Of a stretch of DNA of 64,000 nucleotides, positions 53,811 through 63,067 are shown one piece after another. The translations under genes were made by a program, and so were the position numbers. Source of the stretch: an uncultured Psychrobacter sp. (GTDB lineage Bacteria > Pseudomonadota > Gammaproteobacteria > Pseudomonadales > Moraxellaceae); contig CANLXO010000006.1 in NCBI GenBank assembly GCA_947495055.1, positions 124,001 through 188,000 of the forward strand, in the 5' to 3' direction. Under the pieces are notes generated by a model that saw nothing but the letters and a program-made list of their open reading frames with translations, did not search any database and was not told the DNA's origin. Each line of letters starts with the position of its first letter. Positions within the stretch are counted from its first letter, which is position 1.

Positions 53811-54956
53811 ATGACAAATATACCTGTAGCGATTATCGGGGGCGGGTTAAGTGGTCTATACGCCGCTTATCTACTAGAGAAACAAAGCATCGATTATGTC
53901 TTGATAGAAGCGCGTCCTACTCTGGGTGGTCGTATTTTAGATAATAGACTCTTAAGAGACTCAAACTCTGAACAGACGACTTCACAACATCTTGGCTCTG
54001 ATAATGCAAAAGATGTAGATAGCTTCGACTTAGGGCCGTCTTGGTTTTGGCCTGAGTTTCAGCCGCAGCTAAGTGCTCTGGTCGATGAGTTAGAGCTTGA
54101 GACTTTTGCACAGTTTGAAGAGGGTGATACATTAATCGAGCGCGCTCCTAACGAGCCTGCTATGCGTACATTAGGGTATAAAAGCTCACCGCCATCTATG
54201 CGTATTAAAGGTGGCATGAAGGCCTTGATCGACGCTTTATATCATCGCCTTGATCCTTTAAAAGTAGTCACAGGTCAGAGAGTGAAAAGCCTTGATTATA
54301 CGGATGGTTTTGCGCGAATAACGAGTGAAGATAAGGTAGGGCAAGTGAAAATATGGCAAGCAGAGCAAGTGTTATTGGCACTGCCACCTCGTTTAGTAGA
54401 AGCCAGTATTACCTTTGAGCCTGAGTTGCCGACGGACTTGAGGGATGAATGGCGCAATACCGCGACTTGGATGGCGCCTCATGCCAAATACTTTGCGGTT
54501 TATGATACCCCTTTTTGGCGCGGGCACGGTCTCTCTGGCGCTGCTCGTAGCTCGCAAGGACCAATGGTTGAGATTCATGATGCCTCTATCATGGATGGCA
54601 GCGGCGCGCTATTTGGCTTTGTAGGCGTACCTGCCACTGTTCGTCAAAGCGTCTCAACTGAGGTACTAAAAGAGCATTGCCGCGCGCAACTGGTACGTTT
54701 ATTTGGTGAGCAAGCAGGCGCGCCAAAGTCTGAATATCTCAAGGATTGGGCACAAGATTCATTTACCGCGACGCTAGCCGATGCCAGTAGCAACGTTCAG
54801 CATTCACAAGCGCCTCAATCCAAGCCAATATCAGGTATATGGGCGGATAGTCTGACAGGGATAGGTAGTGAGTGGTCGCCAAGTTTTTCGGGATATCTTG
54901 CAGGCGCTATCGAGGCGGCAAGCCTTGGGGTACAAAGCTTGCCTAAAGGGCTATAG
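53811..54956 (+). CDS. FAD-dependent amine oxidase family protein
   Basis: 381 aa. N-terminal dinucleotide fold PVAIIGGGLSGLYAAYLLEKQSIDYVLIEARPTLGGRI (residues 4-41), then FDLGPSWFWPEF, GGMKALIDALYHRL and a C-terminal GIWADSLTGIGSEWSPSFSGYLAGAIEAA typical of flavin monoamine oxidases. The short length (381 rather than 450-500 aa) is normal for bacterial members of this group. It would deaminate an amine or amino acid; substrate unknown. Confidence 0.88.
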   Translation: MTNIPVAIIGGGLSGLYAAYLLEKQSIDYVLIEARPTLGGRILDNRLLRDSNSEQTTSQHLGSDNAKDVDSFDLGPSWFWPEFQPQLSALVDELELETFAQFEEGDTLIERAPNEPAMRTLGYKSSPPSMRIKGGMKALIDALYHRLDPLKVVTGQRVKSLDYTDGFARITSEDKVGQVKIWQAEQVLLALPPRLVEASITFEPELPTDLRDEWRNTATWMAPHAKYFAVYDTPFWRGHGLSGAARSSQGPMVEIHDASIMDGSGALFGFVGVPATVRQSVSTEVLKEHCRAQLVRLFGEQAGAPKSEYLKDWAQDSFTATLADASSNVQHSQAPQSKPISGIWADSLTGIGSEWSPSFSGYLAGAIEAASLGVQSLPKGL

Positions 54957-54984
54957 TTAATAATATTTTGATAAAGACAAAGCA

Positions 54985-55812
54985 CTAACGTCCTGTCCAC
55001 ACCGCATGACGCTTTTGAATAAAGGCGTCAATACCTTCGCTAACATCGTTCGCCATCATGTTACCAGTCATCACCTTGCCCGCGTACTCATAGGCGTGCG
55101 GCAGATCCATATCTAGCTGCTTGTAGAACATATCTTTGCCCGTTTTGATGGCGACAGAGGATTTACTAGTAATAGCATCGATCAAGGATTGTAGCGCGGC
55201 GTCCAGCTGATCGGCTGTTGCCACGCGATTGACAAGCCCTTGTCTCATAGCAGTATCGGCATCGATAAACTCGCCTGTAATCAGCATCTCAAAGGCTTGC
55301 TTGCGAGAGAGGTTACGACTGACTGCAACGGCGGGGGTGGAACAGAACAGTCCAACATTTATCCCAGAAGTCGCAAACTTAGAATCGTCTGAGGCGACTG
55401 CCAAATCACAAGCAGCGACCAGCTGACAACCTGCCGCCGTTGCAATGCCTTGTACTTTTGCAATGACGATTTGCGGCATAAGGTTTAAAGTTAGCATCAT
55501 CTGACTACACTGCTTAAACAGTGCACTATGAAAGGCCTCATTGTTATGAGCGCGCATCTCTTTGAGATTGTGACCGGCACAAAACGCTTTGCCCGTAGCG
55601 GCGATGACGACCACGCGAACCTCTTCATCTTGCGCGATATCATCAAGCTCGGTTTGCATAGCCGTCAGCATGTCAACCGACAACGCATTGAACTGTTTGG
55701 GACGATTAAGCGTTAAAGTGACAACACCATCAGCGCTATTTTCTCTAATGATAAACGGCTCGTTTGTCTCGTTGGCGCTTTGACTAGTCGCCTCTGTATT
55801 TGTAGTATTCAT
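54985..55812 (-). CDS. Enoyl-CoA hydratase/isomerase family protein
   Basis: 275 aa. Crotonase motifs: [48 protein letters not shown] (oxyanion hole GH), [27 protein letters not shown] and [15 protein letters not shown]. The usual catalytic Glu pair (E-x20-E) is not obvious, as in some members with altered activity. It hydrates or isomerises an enoyl-CoA. Convergent with the amine oxidase gene, ending 29 bp from it. Confidence 0.9.
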   Translation of the reverse strand: [275 protein letters not shown]

Positions 55813-56049
55813 CTATCTTCCTTGATAAGCTGTGTTCGTTATCGTTAATCATAGCATGGCTTGTTTTTTATACAATAGAGTCGAGGCTTGCAAGTACACA
55901 AGCCTATATTGCCATTACTACAGTCGGTATATCCAAAAGCCACTAGATAAGCGATAATGACGGTCATAAATTTGCACCACTATATTTTTATTCAAGCTAA
56001 TCACCATTCAAATTGCTAACCATAAACTTTAATCAACAGGCCATCTTAC

Positions 56050-56760
56050 ATGTCCAATAATAACCCTTATAATTTTGTACCCCTCAATCCTACGGGTAGA
56101 GATGACAAAGACGGCTTCAATACGTACTCACCTGAGGATATGATCACCATATACGAGCAGCAGTTCCTTATTCCCGTACCTAAGGACGAGCTGACCGAGT
56201 TTTTGCCCGCGCTAAAGCGTTTTTATGATATCGATGACAATACTTTAGATGTCAGCGCCGTGATCTTTGATGCCATAGCGGATGCGACGATTATTTATAA
56301 TCACAAGGTAAAAACAGGCGAGTATCAAATCCTAGGAGACTTAGTTATAGCTGACTTGGTTGAAGAGTCTAAAGAGTCTGTTGAAAACGTCACAGATGAT
56401 GAGGGTAGCGACAATACCGCCTATACTTTAGACTGTATGCGTACGTTTTTTATCAATGATGTCGAGATACCTTATCACTTTAATTTATTCGTTCAAGGCG
56501 ATGGATACTCAACATTGACCGAAAGAGACACAGTCCTTGAGAAGATATACTGGCTTGTCCATGCTGGGTTTGAGGAGCATCTATTAGATAACTCTGACAA
56601 CCTAGATAGTTTAGAGTCCATCAATGAAGACCTTGCCCGCTTAGGCATTACAGAGATGGATCTGGCGACCGTACATCAACTGGTTAATTATATCGAAGAC
56701 CACATTATTGATGATGACATGATTGATGCGCTAAACGCGCTAATAGATGACGCTGAGTAA
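56050..56760 (+). CDS. Acidic protein of unknown function
   Basis: 236 aa, very rich in Asp/Glu (for example VTDDEGSDNTAYTL, DDMIDALNALIDDAE), no signal peptide, no membrane segment. Start MSNNNPYNFVPLNPTGRDDK. Conserved-looking stretches are FNTYSPEDMITIYEQQFLIPVPKDEL and CMRTFFINDVEIPYHFNLFVQGDG. I do not recognise it. No operon partner is obvious; the next gene is 220 bp away. Confidence 0.65.
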   Translation: MSNNNPYNFVPLNPTGRDDKDGFNTYSPEDMITIYEQQFLIPVPKDELTEFLPALKRFYDIDDNTLDVSAVIFDAIADATIIYNHKVKTGEYQILGDLVIADLVEESKESVENVTDDEGSDNTAYTLDCMRTFFINDVEIPYHFNLFVQGDGYSTLTERDTVLEKIYWLVHAGFEEHLLDNSDNLDSLESINEDLARLGITEMDLATVHQLVNYIEDHIIDDDMIDALNALIDDAE

Positions 56761-56981
56761 GGTTACCTTAGAGTAACTTTTACGCTCTAGACAGTCATAG
56801 TTACCCTTGCTACTATGTGCACATCGTGGGTTTAACAGGTTTGCGCCGCTATAAATACGGACAATCCTTGCAACTTCCAGCACGATTCAAAACAATTCTG
56901 GTAAAGCGCATGAGCCTGTACTCCGACATCCTCATTTGTGCCTGATTTTATTATTTTGCCGGAGTTATAGGACAAGATATC

Positions 56982-57437
56982 ATGAACCACAGCACTTCTC
57001 ACGCCAAATACACGCGCCAGTATCATCCGCGTCATCCTCTTGCGCAGTACGCGATCAGCCAAATAGAGGCACTTGAGCTACGCGCGCAGCATATCATCAA
57101 AGCCATGGGCTATCCTACCAAACATACTTTGCCGGCGTGCGAGCGCCTGCGTCATGTGTTGTCCAATAAGCACCTTGGGCTTGACGGTAGTTATAGGGAC
57201 GGATATTTTACTGCTGATGCGTTTTTGGCTAAGCTGTTTATAGTGCTTGAGATACCCTATGAGCTATTCGCCGAAGATACCGCGCAGATCAAATATGAAT
57301 TAAACCCTATGCACGCTTTGCCCAAATATAGCTTGCAAACTAGTTTTGATGCTCAGTTTGACAATACAAAACTGACGCTCGATGCGACTAATGACTATAA
57401 ATTTACTGTCCAGCAGAAAAAGACCGATAGCGCCTAG
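56982..57437 (+). CDS. Conserved-looking hypothetical protein
   Basis: 151 aa, basic N-terminus (KYTRQYHPRHPLAQYAISQIEALELRAQH) followed by HLGLDGSYRDGYFTADAFLAKLFIVLEIPYELF, a pattern that suggests a small helical fold with a loop rich in Gly/Asp/Tyr. No known catalytic motif. I considered a toxin/antitoxin pairing with the gene upstream but see no sequence support. Ends 47 bp before a terminator hairpin. Confidence 0.6.
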   Translation: MNHSTSHAKYTRQYHPRHPLAQYAISQIEALELRAQHIIKAMGYPTKHTLPACERLRHVLSNKHLGLDGSYRDGYFTADAFLAKLFIVLEIPYELFAEDTAQIKYELNPMHALPKYSLQTSFDAQFDNTKLTLDATNDYKFTVQQKKTDSA

Positions 57438-57483
57438 TGTTTAAGTGGTTGCTCCGTTGACGGTCAACTGTAGTCATAACAAA

Positions 57484-57509
57484 AGCCTCGCTACCCAGTG
57501 AGGTTTTTT
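57484..57509 (+). terminator. Terminator after the hypothetical gene
   Basis: CCTCGCT-ACCC-AGTGAGG (one G-U), then TTTTTT. Confidence 0.78.
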
Positions 57510-57915
57510 GCTATCAACTGGGTTATCTAACGTTTTATCCAATCCCAAATAGCGTTCTATTCGCATAATTTAGAATTCATATTAAAAGAAAAAAATAAAA
57601 CAATAGCCTCAAGATTTAAGCACTTTAAGAGTGGCAAAATATGCGAGGCAGGGGCAATCTATCTTTAAAGACTTCGCTTGCGCTTAACTAAAGCACAGCT
57701 TTCATCCTGCAGTCGGACAAAGCAGTACTTCGTTATCTCCTCACTCACCCTCGACAAAAACTAGTATTTAGCAATCGGGTAGAACAATCCTTTTCCATTT
57801 CCTCGCTGAGCTTTACGCAAAAGACTAGATTTTTGCTGAATGACTAGCAACAGGTAGTAACAATGAGATAGCATAGGTAATTATAGGGACGTTTAGATAA
57901 ACAAGGAGTCTTCAG
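57510..57915. other. Long non-coding leader of the fatty-acid transporter gene
   Basis: About 400 bp without an ORF of note. It holds AT-rich stretches (57560-57600) and CAAGGAGTC as RBS for the gene at 57916. I see no clear repeat or riboswitch. A long 5' untranslated leader is possible. Confidence 0.4.
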
Positions 57916-59235
57916 ATGAAAGCAATCACACGATTTTCAAATAGCTTGATGGAGAAGTATCTACCAGATCCGTTTTTATTCGTCGTTATTTTGACGATCG
58001 TCATTTTTGTGATGGGGTTAGGTCTTACCGATTCCTCGCCCGTAGAGATGGTCGCTTATTGGGGCGAGGGCTTCTGGGCATTGCTGGCGTTCTCCATGCA
58101 GATGGTACTAGTGCTAGTTACAGGCTTTGTATTGGCCAGCAGCCCTTTATTCAAAAAAGGGCTGGGTAAGCTGGCAGGTTTTGCGCATTCACCAAGCAGC
58201 GCGATTATACTTGTCACCTTGGTATCTCTTGCAGCAAGCTGGATCAACTGGGGCTTTGGCTTGGTGATCGGTGCGTTATTCGCCAAAGAGCTGGCTAAGC
58301 GCGTTCATGGTGTGGACTATCGATTGCTGATTGCCAGTGCTTACTCTGGCTTTATCATTTGGCATGCAGGATTTTCAGGCTCAATTCCACTATCTATCGC
58401 CACCGAAGGTCACCCATTCGTTGAGCAGATAGGTATTGTCCCAACCAGTGCTACGATATTTGCCAGTTATAATTTAATCATCGTGGCAGCTTTGGTCATC
58501 ATTATACCTTTACTCAACCGTTTGATGATGCCAAGCAAAGCGGATACCGTTACTGTCGATCCCAAAGTTTTGGTCGATCCAGTCGAGGAGGAGCTGCCAG
58601 CTCAATCTGCGATGACCCCAGCAGAGCGCTTGGAGAACAGCTGGATCCTATCTATGCTAATTGGCGCACTGGGGATTGCCTTTATCGTTTATTATTTTGT
58701 GCAAAACGGCTTTGCGTTAACGCTTGATCTTGTCAATTTTATGTTTTTATTCCTTGGTATTATATTTCATGGCACGCCGCGTAAATACTTAATCGCAGTA
58801 CAAGAGGCGGTCAAGGGCGCAGGCGCTATCATCGTTCAGTTTCCATTTTATGCAGGTATCATGGGGATGATGACGGCCTCCGGGTTGGCGGGGTTAATGT
58901 CTGAGGCTTTTGTCAGTGTCTCAACCGAGCAGACGCTGCCGCTTTTTGCCTTTTTGAGCGCAGGGCTGGTCAATTTCTTTGTGCCATCAGGCGGCGGGCA
59001 GTGGGCAGTACAAGCACCAATTATGCTAGAGGCGGCCGACATGCTAGGGAGCGACCCCTCACGCGTTGCGATGGCGGTGGCATGGGGCGATGCTTGGACA
59101 AACATGATTCAGCCATTTTGGGCACTGCCAGCATTAGCCATTGCTGGACTCAAAGCCAAAGATATCATGGGGTTCTGTGTCATTGTATTGCTCGTCAGCG
59201 GCGTGGTAATCGCTTTAGGACTCTTATTCTTATAA
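57916..59235 (+). CDS. atoE: Short-chain fatty acid transporter, AtoE family
   Basis: 439 aa with about 11-12 hydrophobic segments. It follows AtoE closely: MKAITRFSNSLMEKYLPDPFLFVVILTIVIFVMGL, VEMVAYWGEGFWALLAFSMQMVLVLVTGF, SWINWGFGLVIGALFAKELAKR and SSG-type C-terminal NFFVPSGGGQWAVQAPIMLEAA ... VAWGDAWTNMIQPFWALPAL. It imports short-chain fatty acids such as acetoacetate or butyrate. It is not next to CoA-transferase atoDA genes here, but fits the short-chain acyl theme of the region. Confidence 0.92.
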   Translation: MKAITRFSNSLMEKYLPDPFLFVVILTIVIFVMGLGLTDSSPVEMVAYWGEGFWALLAFSMQMVLVLVTGFVLASSPLFKKGLGKLAGFAHSPSSAIILVTLVSLAASWINWGFGLVIGALFAKELAKRVHGVDYRLLIASAYSGFIIWHAGFSGSIPLSIATEGHPFVEQIGIVPTSATIFASYNLIIVAALVIIIPLLNRLMMPSKADTVTVDPKVLVDPVEEELPAQSAMTPAERLENSWILSMLIGALGIAFIVYYFVQNGFALTLDLVNFMFLFLGIIFHGTPRKYLIAVQEAVKGAGAIIVQFPFYAGIMGMMTASGLAGLMSEAFVSVSTEQTLPLFAFLSAGLVNFFVPSGGGQWAVQAPIMLEAADMLGSDPSRVAMAVAWGDAWTNMIQPFWALPALAIAGLKAKDIMGFCVIVLLVSGVVIALGLLFL

Positions 59236-59251
59236 ATAACACTCAATAAAT

Positions 59252-59285
59252 AGACCTTGCCTGCTAGACTGGTGAGGTCTTTTTT
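59252..59285 (+). terminator. Terminator after atoE
   Basis: AGACCT/AGGTCT stem with a long loop of 17 nt that can partly pair, followed by TTTTT. Confidence 0.7.
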
Positions 59286-59308
59286 GTATTTCAACCGTGA
59301 GACTGATT

Positions 59309-59956
59309 ATGACTGCTTCCTTGCCACTCTTATATTCCTTTCGCCGCTGCCCTTATGCCATGCGGGCGAGGCTTGGTATTTTGTTCTCAGAGCAGCAAGT
59401 TGTACTGCGAGAAATCGTACTAAAGGATAAACCCGCGCAGATGCTAGCGATTAGCCCAAAGGGTACAGTCCCTGTATTGCAACTGAGCGATGGTCAAGTG
59501 ATTGAAGAGAGTAGGGAGATCATGGAGTGGGCGCTTGCACAAAATGATCCGCAAGATTTGCTTGATGCCCAAGTGTTGCAGCAAGCCAATACGCTGATCG
59601 ATCAAAATGATCATGAGTTTAAGCACTGGCTGGATCGCTACAAATACGCAGATCGTCATCTTGAAATGACTCAAGAACAATATCGGCAAAAAGGCGAGAC
59701 GTTTTTGCAAGTTTTAGAGGAGCTACTCACACAGAACCTGTATTTGTTAGCAGATAAAGTAACGCTTGCTGACATTGCTATTATGCCTTTTGTACGCCAG
59801 TTTGCTCATGTCGATCGCAATGCTTTTTATGAATTGCCTTATCCAAACGTGCAGCGCTGGCTGAATCATTGGCTGGCACACACTCTATTTTTGCAAGTCA
59901 TGACCAAGTATCAGCCGTGGGCGGAGGGCGATGAGGTTGTGGTTTTTGGTGTTTAG
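59309..59956 (+). CDS. Glutathione S-transferase family protein
   Basis: 215 aa from ATG 59309 (MTASLPLLYSFRRCPYAM); a GTG at 59297 is possible. N-terminal thioredoxin-like fold with the RRCPYAMRARLGI motif (Cys14, glutaredoxin-like position) and KGTVPVLQLSDGQVIEESREIMEWAL, the GSH-binding cis-Pro and ES block. C-terminal helical domain LADKVTLADIAIMPFVRQFA. The cysteine-based active site suggests a reductase-like GST. Confidence 0.9.
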   Translation: MTASLPLLYSFRRCPYAMRARLGILFSEQQVVLREIVLKDKPAQMLAISPKGTVPVLQLSDGQVIEESREIMEWALAQNDPQDLLDAQVLQQANTLIDQNDHEFKHWLDRYKYADRHLEMTQEQYRQKGETFLQVLEELLTQNLYLLADKVTLADIAIMPFVRQFAHVDRNAFYELPYPNVQRWLNHWLAHTLFLQVMTKYQPWAEGDEVVVFGV

Positions 59957-60036
59957 TGTCTAAAATCATCATATAAGAACACTCAAACCGAACTCTTGCT
60001 ATAATGCCCAACGCTATAAAATAAAGATTATCAATT

Positions 60037-60744
60037 ATGGAACACAACGCTGTAGAACAAAAACCGGTATTTATGCCAAGAGTCAATAGTGACAATTTGG
60101 TCAAAACAGATATGGTGAGAGTAGAGCGCCATGTTGGGTTTGCCAGTCGCCAAAAGAAAAAGTCTATCAATGATTTGCATCAAGTCATCCGCAAAAAATA
60201 TGGCTTTAGCAATGTCTTAGAGATGTCTAGCAAATCAGGTAATAAGCTGAGCTTTTTGCTCAGTCCACTTAGCCTACAGCTCACTGATGAGGATAGCGGC
60301 GGGCAGTATAGTGTCGAGAATATCTTTCAGGCGAGTAAAGTATTTGAGCGTGGTGGCCCTTTTACAGATTTGCTCACTGCTGCGCCAAGACAAGCCAAAA
60401 AGGACGAGCGCTTGCATCACTCAGGTCAGCTTATTGGCTACAATGATTTCGGTATGGAGTGGGGCATAGAGCCTTTGACTGTATTTTATGATTGGTTATA
60501 CATCAATGCGCTCAAGCAAAATACGCAGCTTCATGATGAGGTTATGCAGTATCAAGCTTTTACCGATATTACGTTTAATCCTAAAAAGTCTATCCACTGC
60601 GCCGCTTATTCGCTAGCAATGTTTGTAGCGCTTAGCAAACGAGAGTTACTTGATAAAGTTGAAGATGCAGGCACGTTTTATGACTTGCATACTGAGTTTA
60701 CCGTCAGTAATACCGAGCAGTTTTTAGAAAAAGGCTGGTTTTGA
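60037..60744 (+). CDS. NADAR-like (DUF6977-type) protein
   Basis: 235 aa. YSVENIFQASKVFERGGPFTDLLTAAPRQAKKDERLHHSGQLIGY followed by IEPLTVFYDWLYINAL and FTDITFNPKKSIHCAAYSLAMFVAL. The 'EN.FQASKVF' box resembles the NADAR (YbiA-like) EH.FQA.KF motif, a family that handles ADP-ribosylated or riboside substrates and can act as antitoxin to DarT-type DNA ADP-ribosyltransferases. The N-terminal 55 residues are basic. No DarT homologue is visible in the window, so this would be an orphan. Family naming is from memory. Confidence 0.6.
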   Translation: MEHNAVEQKPVFMPRVNSDNLVKTDMVRVERHVGFASRQKKKSINDLHQVIRKKYGFSNVLEMSSKSGNKLSFLLSPLSLQLTDEDSGGQYSVENIFQASKVFERGGPFTDLLTAAPRQAKKDERLHHSGQLIGYNDFGMEWGIEPLTVFYDWLYINALKQNTQLHDEVMQYQAFTDITFNPKKSIHCAAYSLAMFVALSKRELLDKVEDAGTFYDLHTEFTVSNTEQFLEKGWF

Positions 60745-60892
60745 TAATCAACCATTCTAGATGCACTTTGGGTGTTACTGGTCTCTACTAAATGGCTACT
60801 AAATTTCCTATATAATGCAATCTTCTTTATGATGATTCATTCGATTTAGGCTCTTTAACAAAACAGCTTTTAATTAGACAAAACGGTGCTCT

Positions 60893-61888
60893 ATGTTTAA
60901 CGTGACCACGACTCGATTAAATAAATATATTAGCGAAAGCGGTATATGTTCTAGGCGCGACGCTGATCGCTTTATCGAACAAGGTAATGTATACGTCAAT
61001 GGCAAGCGCGCGCAAGTCGGCGCGCAAGTGAGCGCAGGAGATGCGGTAAAGGTGAATGGACAACTTATCGAGCCGCGAGAGCCCGATGATTTTGTGTTTA
61101 TCGTCTTAAACAAACCCGTTGGCATTGTCAGCACCACTGAAGCTTCAGAGAAAAACAACATTGTCGATTTTGTGAGGCATAGTTTACGTATCTTCCCCAT
61201 TGGCCGCTTGGACAAAGACTCGCAAGGGTTAATCTTTTTGACCAATAATGGCGATCTGGTCAACAAGGTATTGCGCGCGGGTAATAACCACGAAAAAGAG
61301 TATTTGGTGACGGTGAATAAGCCGATAACCGATAGTTTTATTGAGGGTTTAGCAGGTGGCGTCCCTATACTAGGGCAGATGACCAAGAAGTGCCCCGTGA
61401 CAAAGGTTGCGCCCACCGTCTTTAATATTACCTTAGTGCAGGGGTTAAACCGTCAAATCCGCCGTATGTGTGAGCATTTTGGCTATGACGTCGTCAAGCT
61501 TGAGCGTACGCGAATTATGAATGTCAATCTTAAGGGTTTACCCGTTGGCGACTGGCGAGATTTGACTGAAAAAGAGTTATCTGTATTGCTTAAATCTATT
61601 GGAGAGTCGACTTCAGAAGATAGTAATGCAGGCAAAAAGTCTCGCAACGGCCCACGAAAAAAATCTCGTAGCAATACATCAAAATCGGCTTCTACATCAA
61701 CAGGCGCAGCAAAAGATAATAAACACTCTAAAGAGAGCGCTAGAAAACCTAAGGGTTCAAAGGGTAGGGATGGGCGTCCTGCTGGTCGCGGTAAGCCTTC
61801 AGGCGGCAAGGGCAAACCTGCTGGCAATAGCAACGGAAATGGTAAGCGTCCTGCTAAAGGACGAGGGTCTAAGCGCTCTTCACGATAA
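60893..61888 (+). CDS. rluF: 23S rRNA pseudouridine(2604) synthase
   Basis: 331 aa. S4 RNA-binding domain at 7-60 ([33 protein letters not shown]), then the RsuA-type catalytic domain with Asp107 in [22 protein letters not shown] and the C-terminal block [26 protein letters not shown]. The first 245 residues follow E. coli RluF closely. The last 85 residues form a very basic Ser/Lys/Gly/Pro tail ([26 protein letters not shown]), longer than in E. coli, probably for rRNA contact. Confidence 0.93.
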   Translation: MFNVTTTRLNKYISESGICSRRDADRFIEQGNVYVNGKRAQVGAQVSAGDAVKVNGQLIEPREPDDFVFIVLNKPVGIVSTTEASEKNNIVDFVRHSLRIFPIGRLDKDSQGLIFLTNNGDLVNKVLRAGNNHEKEYLVTVNKPITDSFIEGLAGGVPILGQMTKKCPVTKVAPTVFNITLVQGLNRQIRRMCEHFGYDVVKLERTRIMNVNLKGLPVGDWRDLTEKELSVLLKSIGESTSEDSNAGKKSRNGPRKKSRSNTSKSASTSTGAAKDNKHSKESARKPKGSKGRDGRPAGRGKPSGGKGKPAGNSNGNGKRPAKGRGSKRSSR

Positions 61889-61968
61889 TTAGTTTTTGAA
61901 GTGTGGTTGCTTAATTAAGTTTTAAAATAACAATAAGCGAAATAATTTACCCCTAACGAGATAACACT

Positions 61969-62412
61969 ATGTTTAGAATAAAAGTAGAACGTATCGTCAA
62001 AAAACCGATTAACGACGTGTTTGAAGCACTCAGCGACCATGCTGGTTATGGGTCATTTAAAGCGGTTGGGGCTGCTAAGCTAGTAACAACAGGGGATGAG
62101 GAGCGCAATGGCGTCGGCGCTTTACGCGTGATTCAAACCGGGCCTGTTAAATTTTGGGAGCGAATCACGGCATTTGAGCGTCCTACTCATATGCAATACA
62201 AAATCGAAAAAGCTAAGCCTATAAAAATGAAGCACAATAAAGGTGTCATTGATTTAAAAGACTTAGGAGACGGCACCACACACGTCACTTGGGTATCTGA
62301 GGGTCGCCTGATGTTACCATTGCCATTGATCGGTCGCCTATTTGACCGTCAAATGCAAAAACAAGGAACCGTAGGGTTCAATAGCATACTCAAATCTATA
62401 GAAAGCCGCTAA
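61969..62412 (+). CDS. SRPBCC/polyketide cyclase-like protein
   Basis: 147 aa. MFRIKVERIVKKPINDVFEALSDHAGYGSF ... GVGALRVIQTGPVKFWERITAFERPTHMQYKIEKAK ... GVIDLKDLGDGTTHVTWVSEGR: a START/SRPBCC fold with a ligand cavity. No partner enzyme is next to it. The substrate is unknown. Confidence 0.85.
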   Translation: MFRIKVERIVKKPINDVFEALSDHAGYGSFKAVGAAKLVTTGDEERNGVGALRVIQTGPVKFWERITAFERPTHMQYKIEKAKPIKMKHNKGVIDLKDLGDGTTHVTWVSEGRLMLPLPLIGRLFDRQMQKQGTVGFNSILKSIESR

Positions 62413-62483
62413 AGTCGCGGCAAGGTTGAGTGATTGGTGTGTCTTAGGGTGCGTATCAAAATTAGGGTATAGAGTGCGAGTAA

Positions 62484-62807
62484 CTATCGTTTGTCTTCAT
62501 CAGACTTGTTTTTTGTAGCTTCAATCTCGTTAAAGCGCGCTAATTGCTCGGGTGTTGCTTTTTGCTGATATTTCTCTTTCCACTCAGAATAGGGCATACC
62601 GTAGATAAGCTCGCGCGCATCTTCATAATCAATATCAATACCGCGCTCCTCCCCAGCCGCTTTGTACCATTTGGATAGACAGTTGCGACAAAAGTCAGCA
62701 AGGTTCATCAGCTCAATATTTTGTACATCTTTGCGCTCGTCTAAATGAGCGAGCAAGCGGCGAAATGCCGCGGCTTCTAATTCAGTGTTTGATTCTAGTT
62801 TTGCCAT
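62484..62807 (-). CDS. DUF1244 family protein
   Basis: 107 aa. The DUF1244 pattern AAAFRRLLAHLDERKDVQNIELMNLADFCRNCLSKWYKAAGEERGIDIDYEDARELIYGMPYSEWKEKYQ is nearly complete, with the CRNC pair. The family is widespread in proteobacteria with unknown function, sometimes thought to bind nucleic acid or metal. The C-terminal tail (ATKNKSDEDKR) is charged. Convergent with the SRPBCC gene. Confidence 0.9.
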   Translation of the reverse strand: MAKLESNTELEAAAFRRLLAHLDERKDVQNIELMNLADFCRNCLSKWYKAAGEERGIDIDYEDARELIYGMPYSEWKEKYQQKATPEQLARFNEIEATKNKSDEDKR

Positions 62808-63067
62808 AAGATTTTCCTGATTATTACTATGTATTTGGGTGTATATTTTCTATTATACAGAACGCTTTAGAGATAATGATAACCTGTTGTTCTAAGGTTA
62901 AGCAAAAAAGCCTCACTACATATTGAATACTATATGAATTATCCTGCGCTTATATCGCTATCTAATCATTACTGGATAAAACAGCTACGTTGCATTTTAA
63001 GACGAGACTGTAATACTGACTACTAAAGCCTAGGATAGGCCATTTAAAATCAAGGAAGGTAACCTTT

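Noticed and set aside
56050..57437. Toxin-antitoxin pair formed by two adjacent unknown genes
   Set aside because: The genes are 220 bp apart, are larger than usual and show no toxin or DNA-binding motif.
62808..63067. Ada-box or OxyR-type operator upstream of aidB
   Set aside because: No convincing palindrome or AAT/GCAA-type box could be found by eye.
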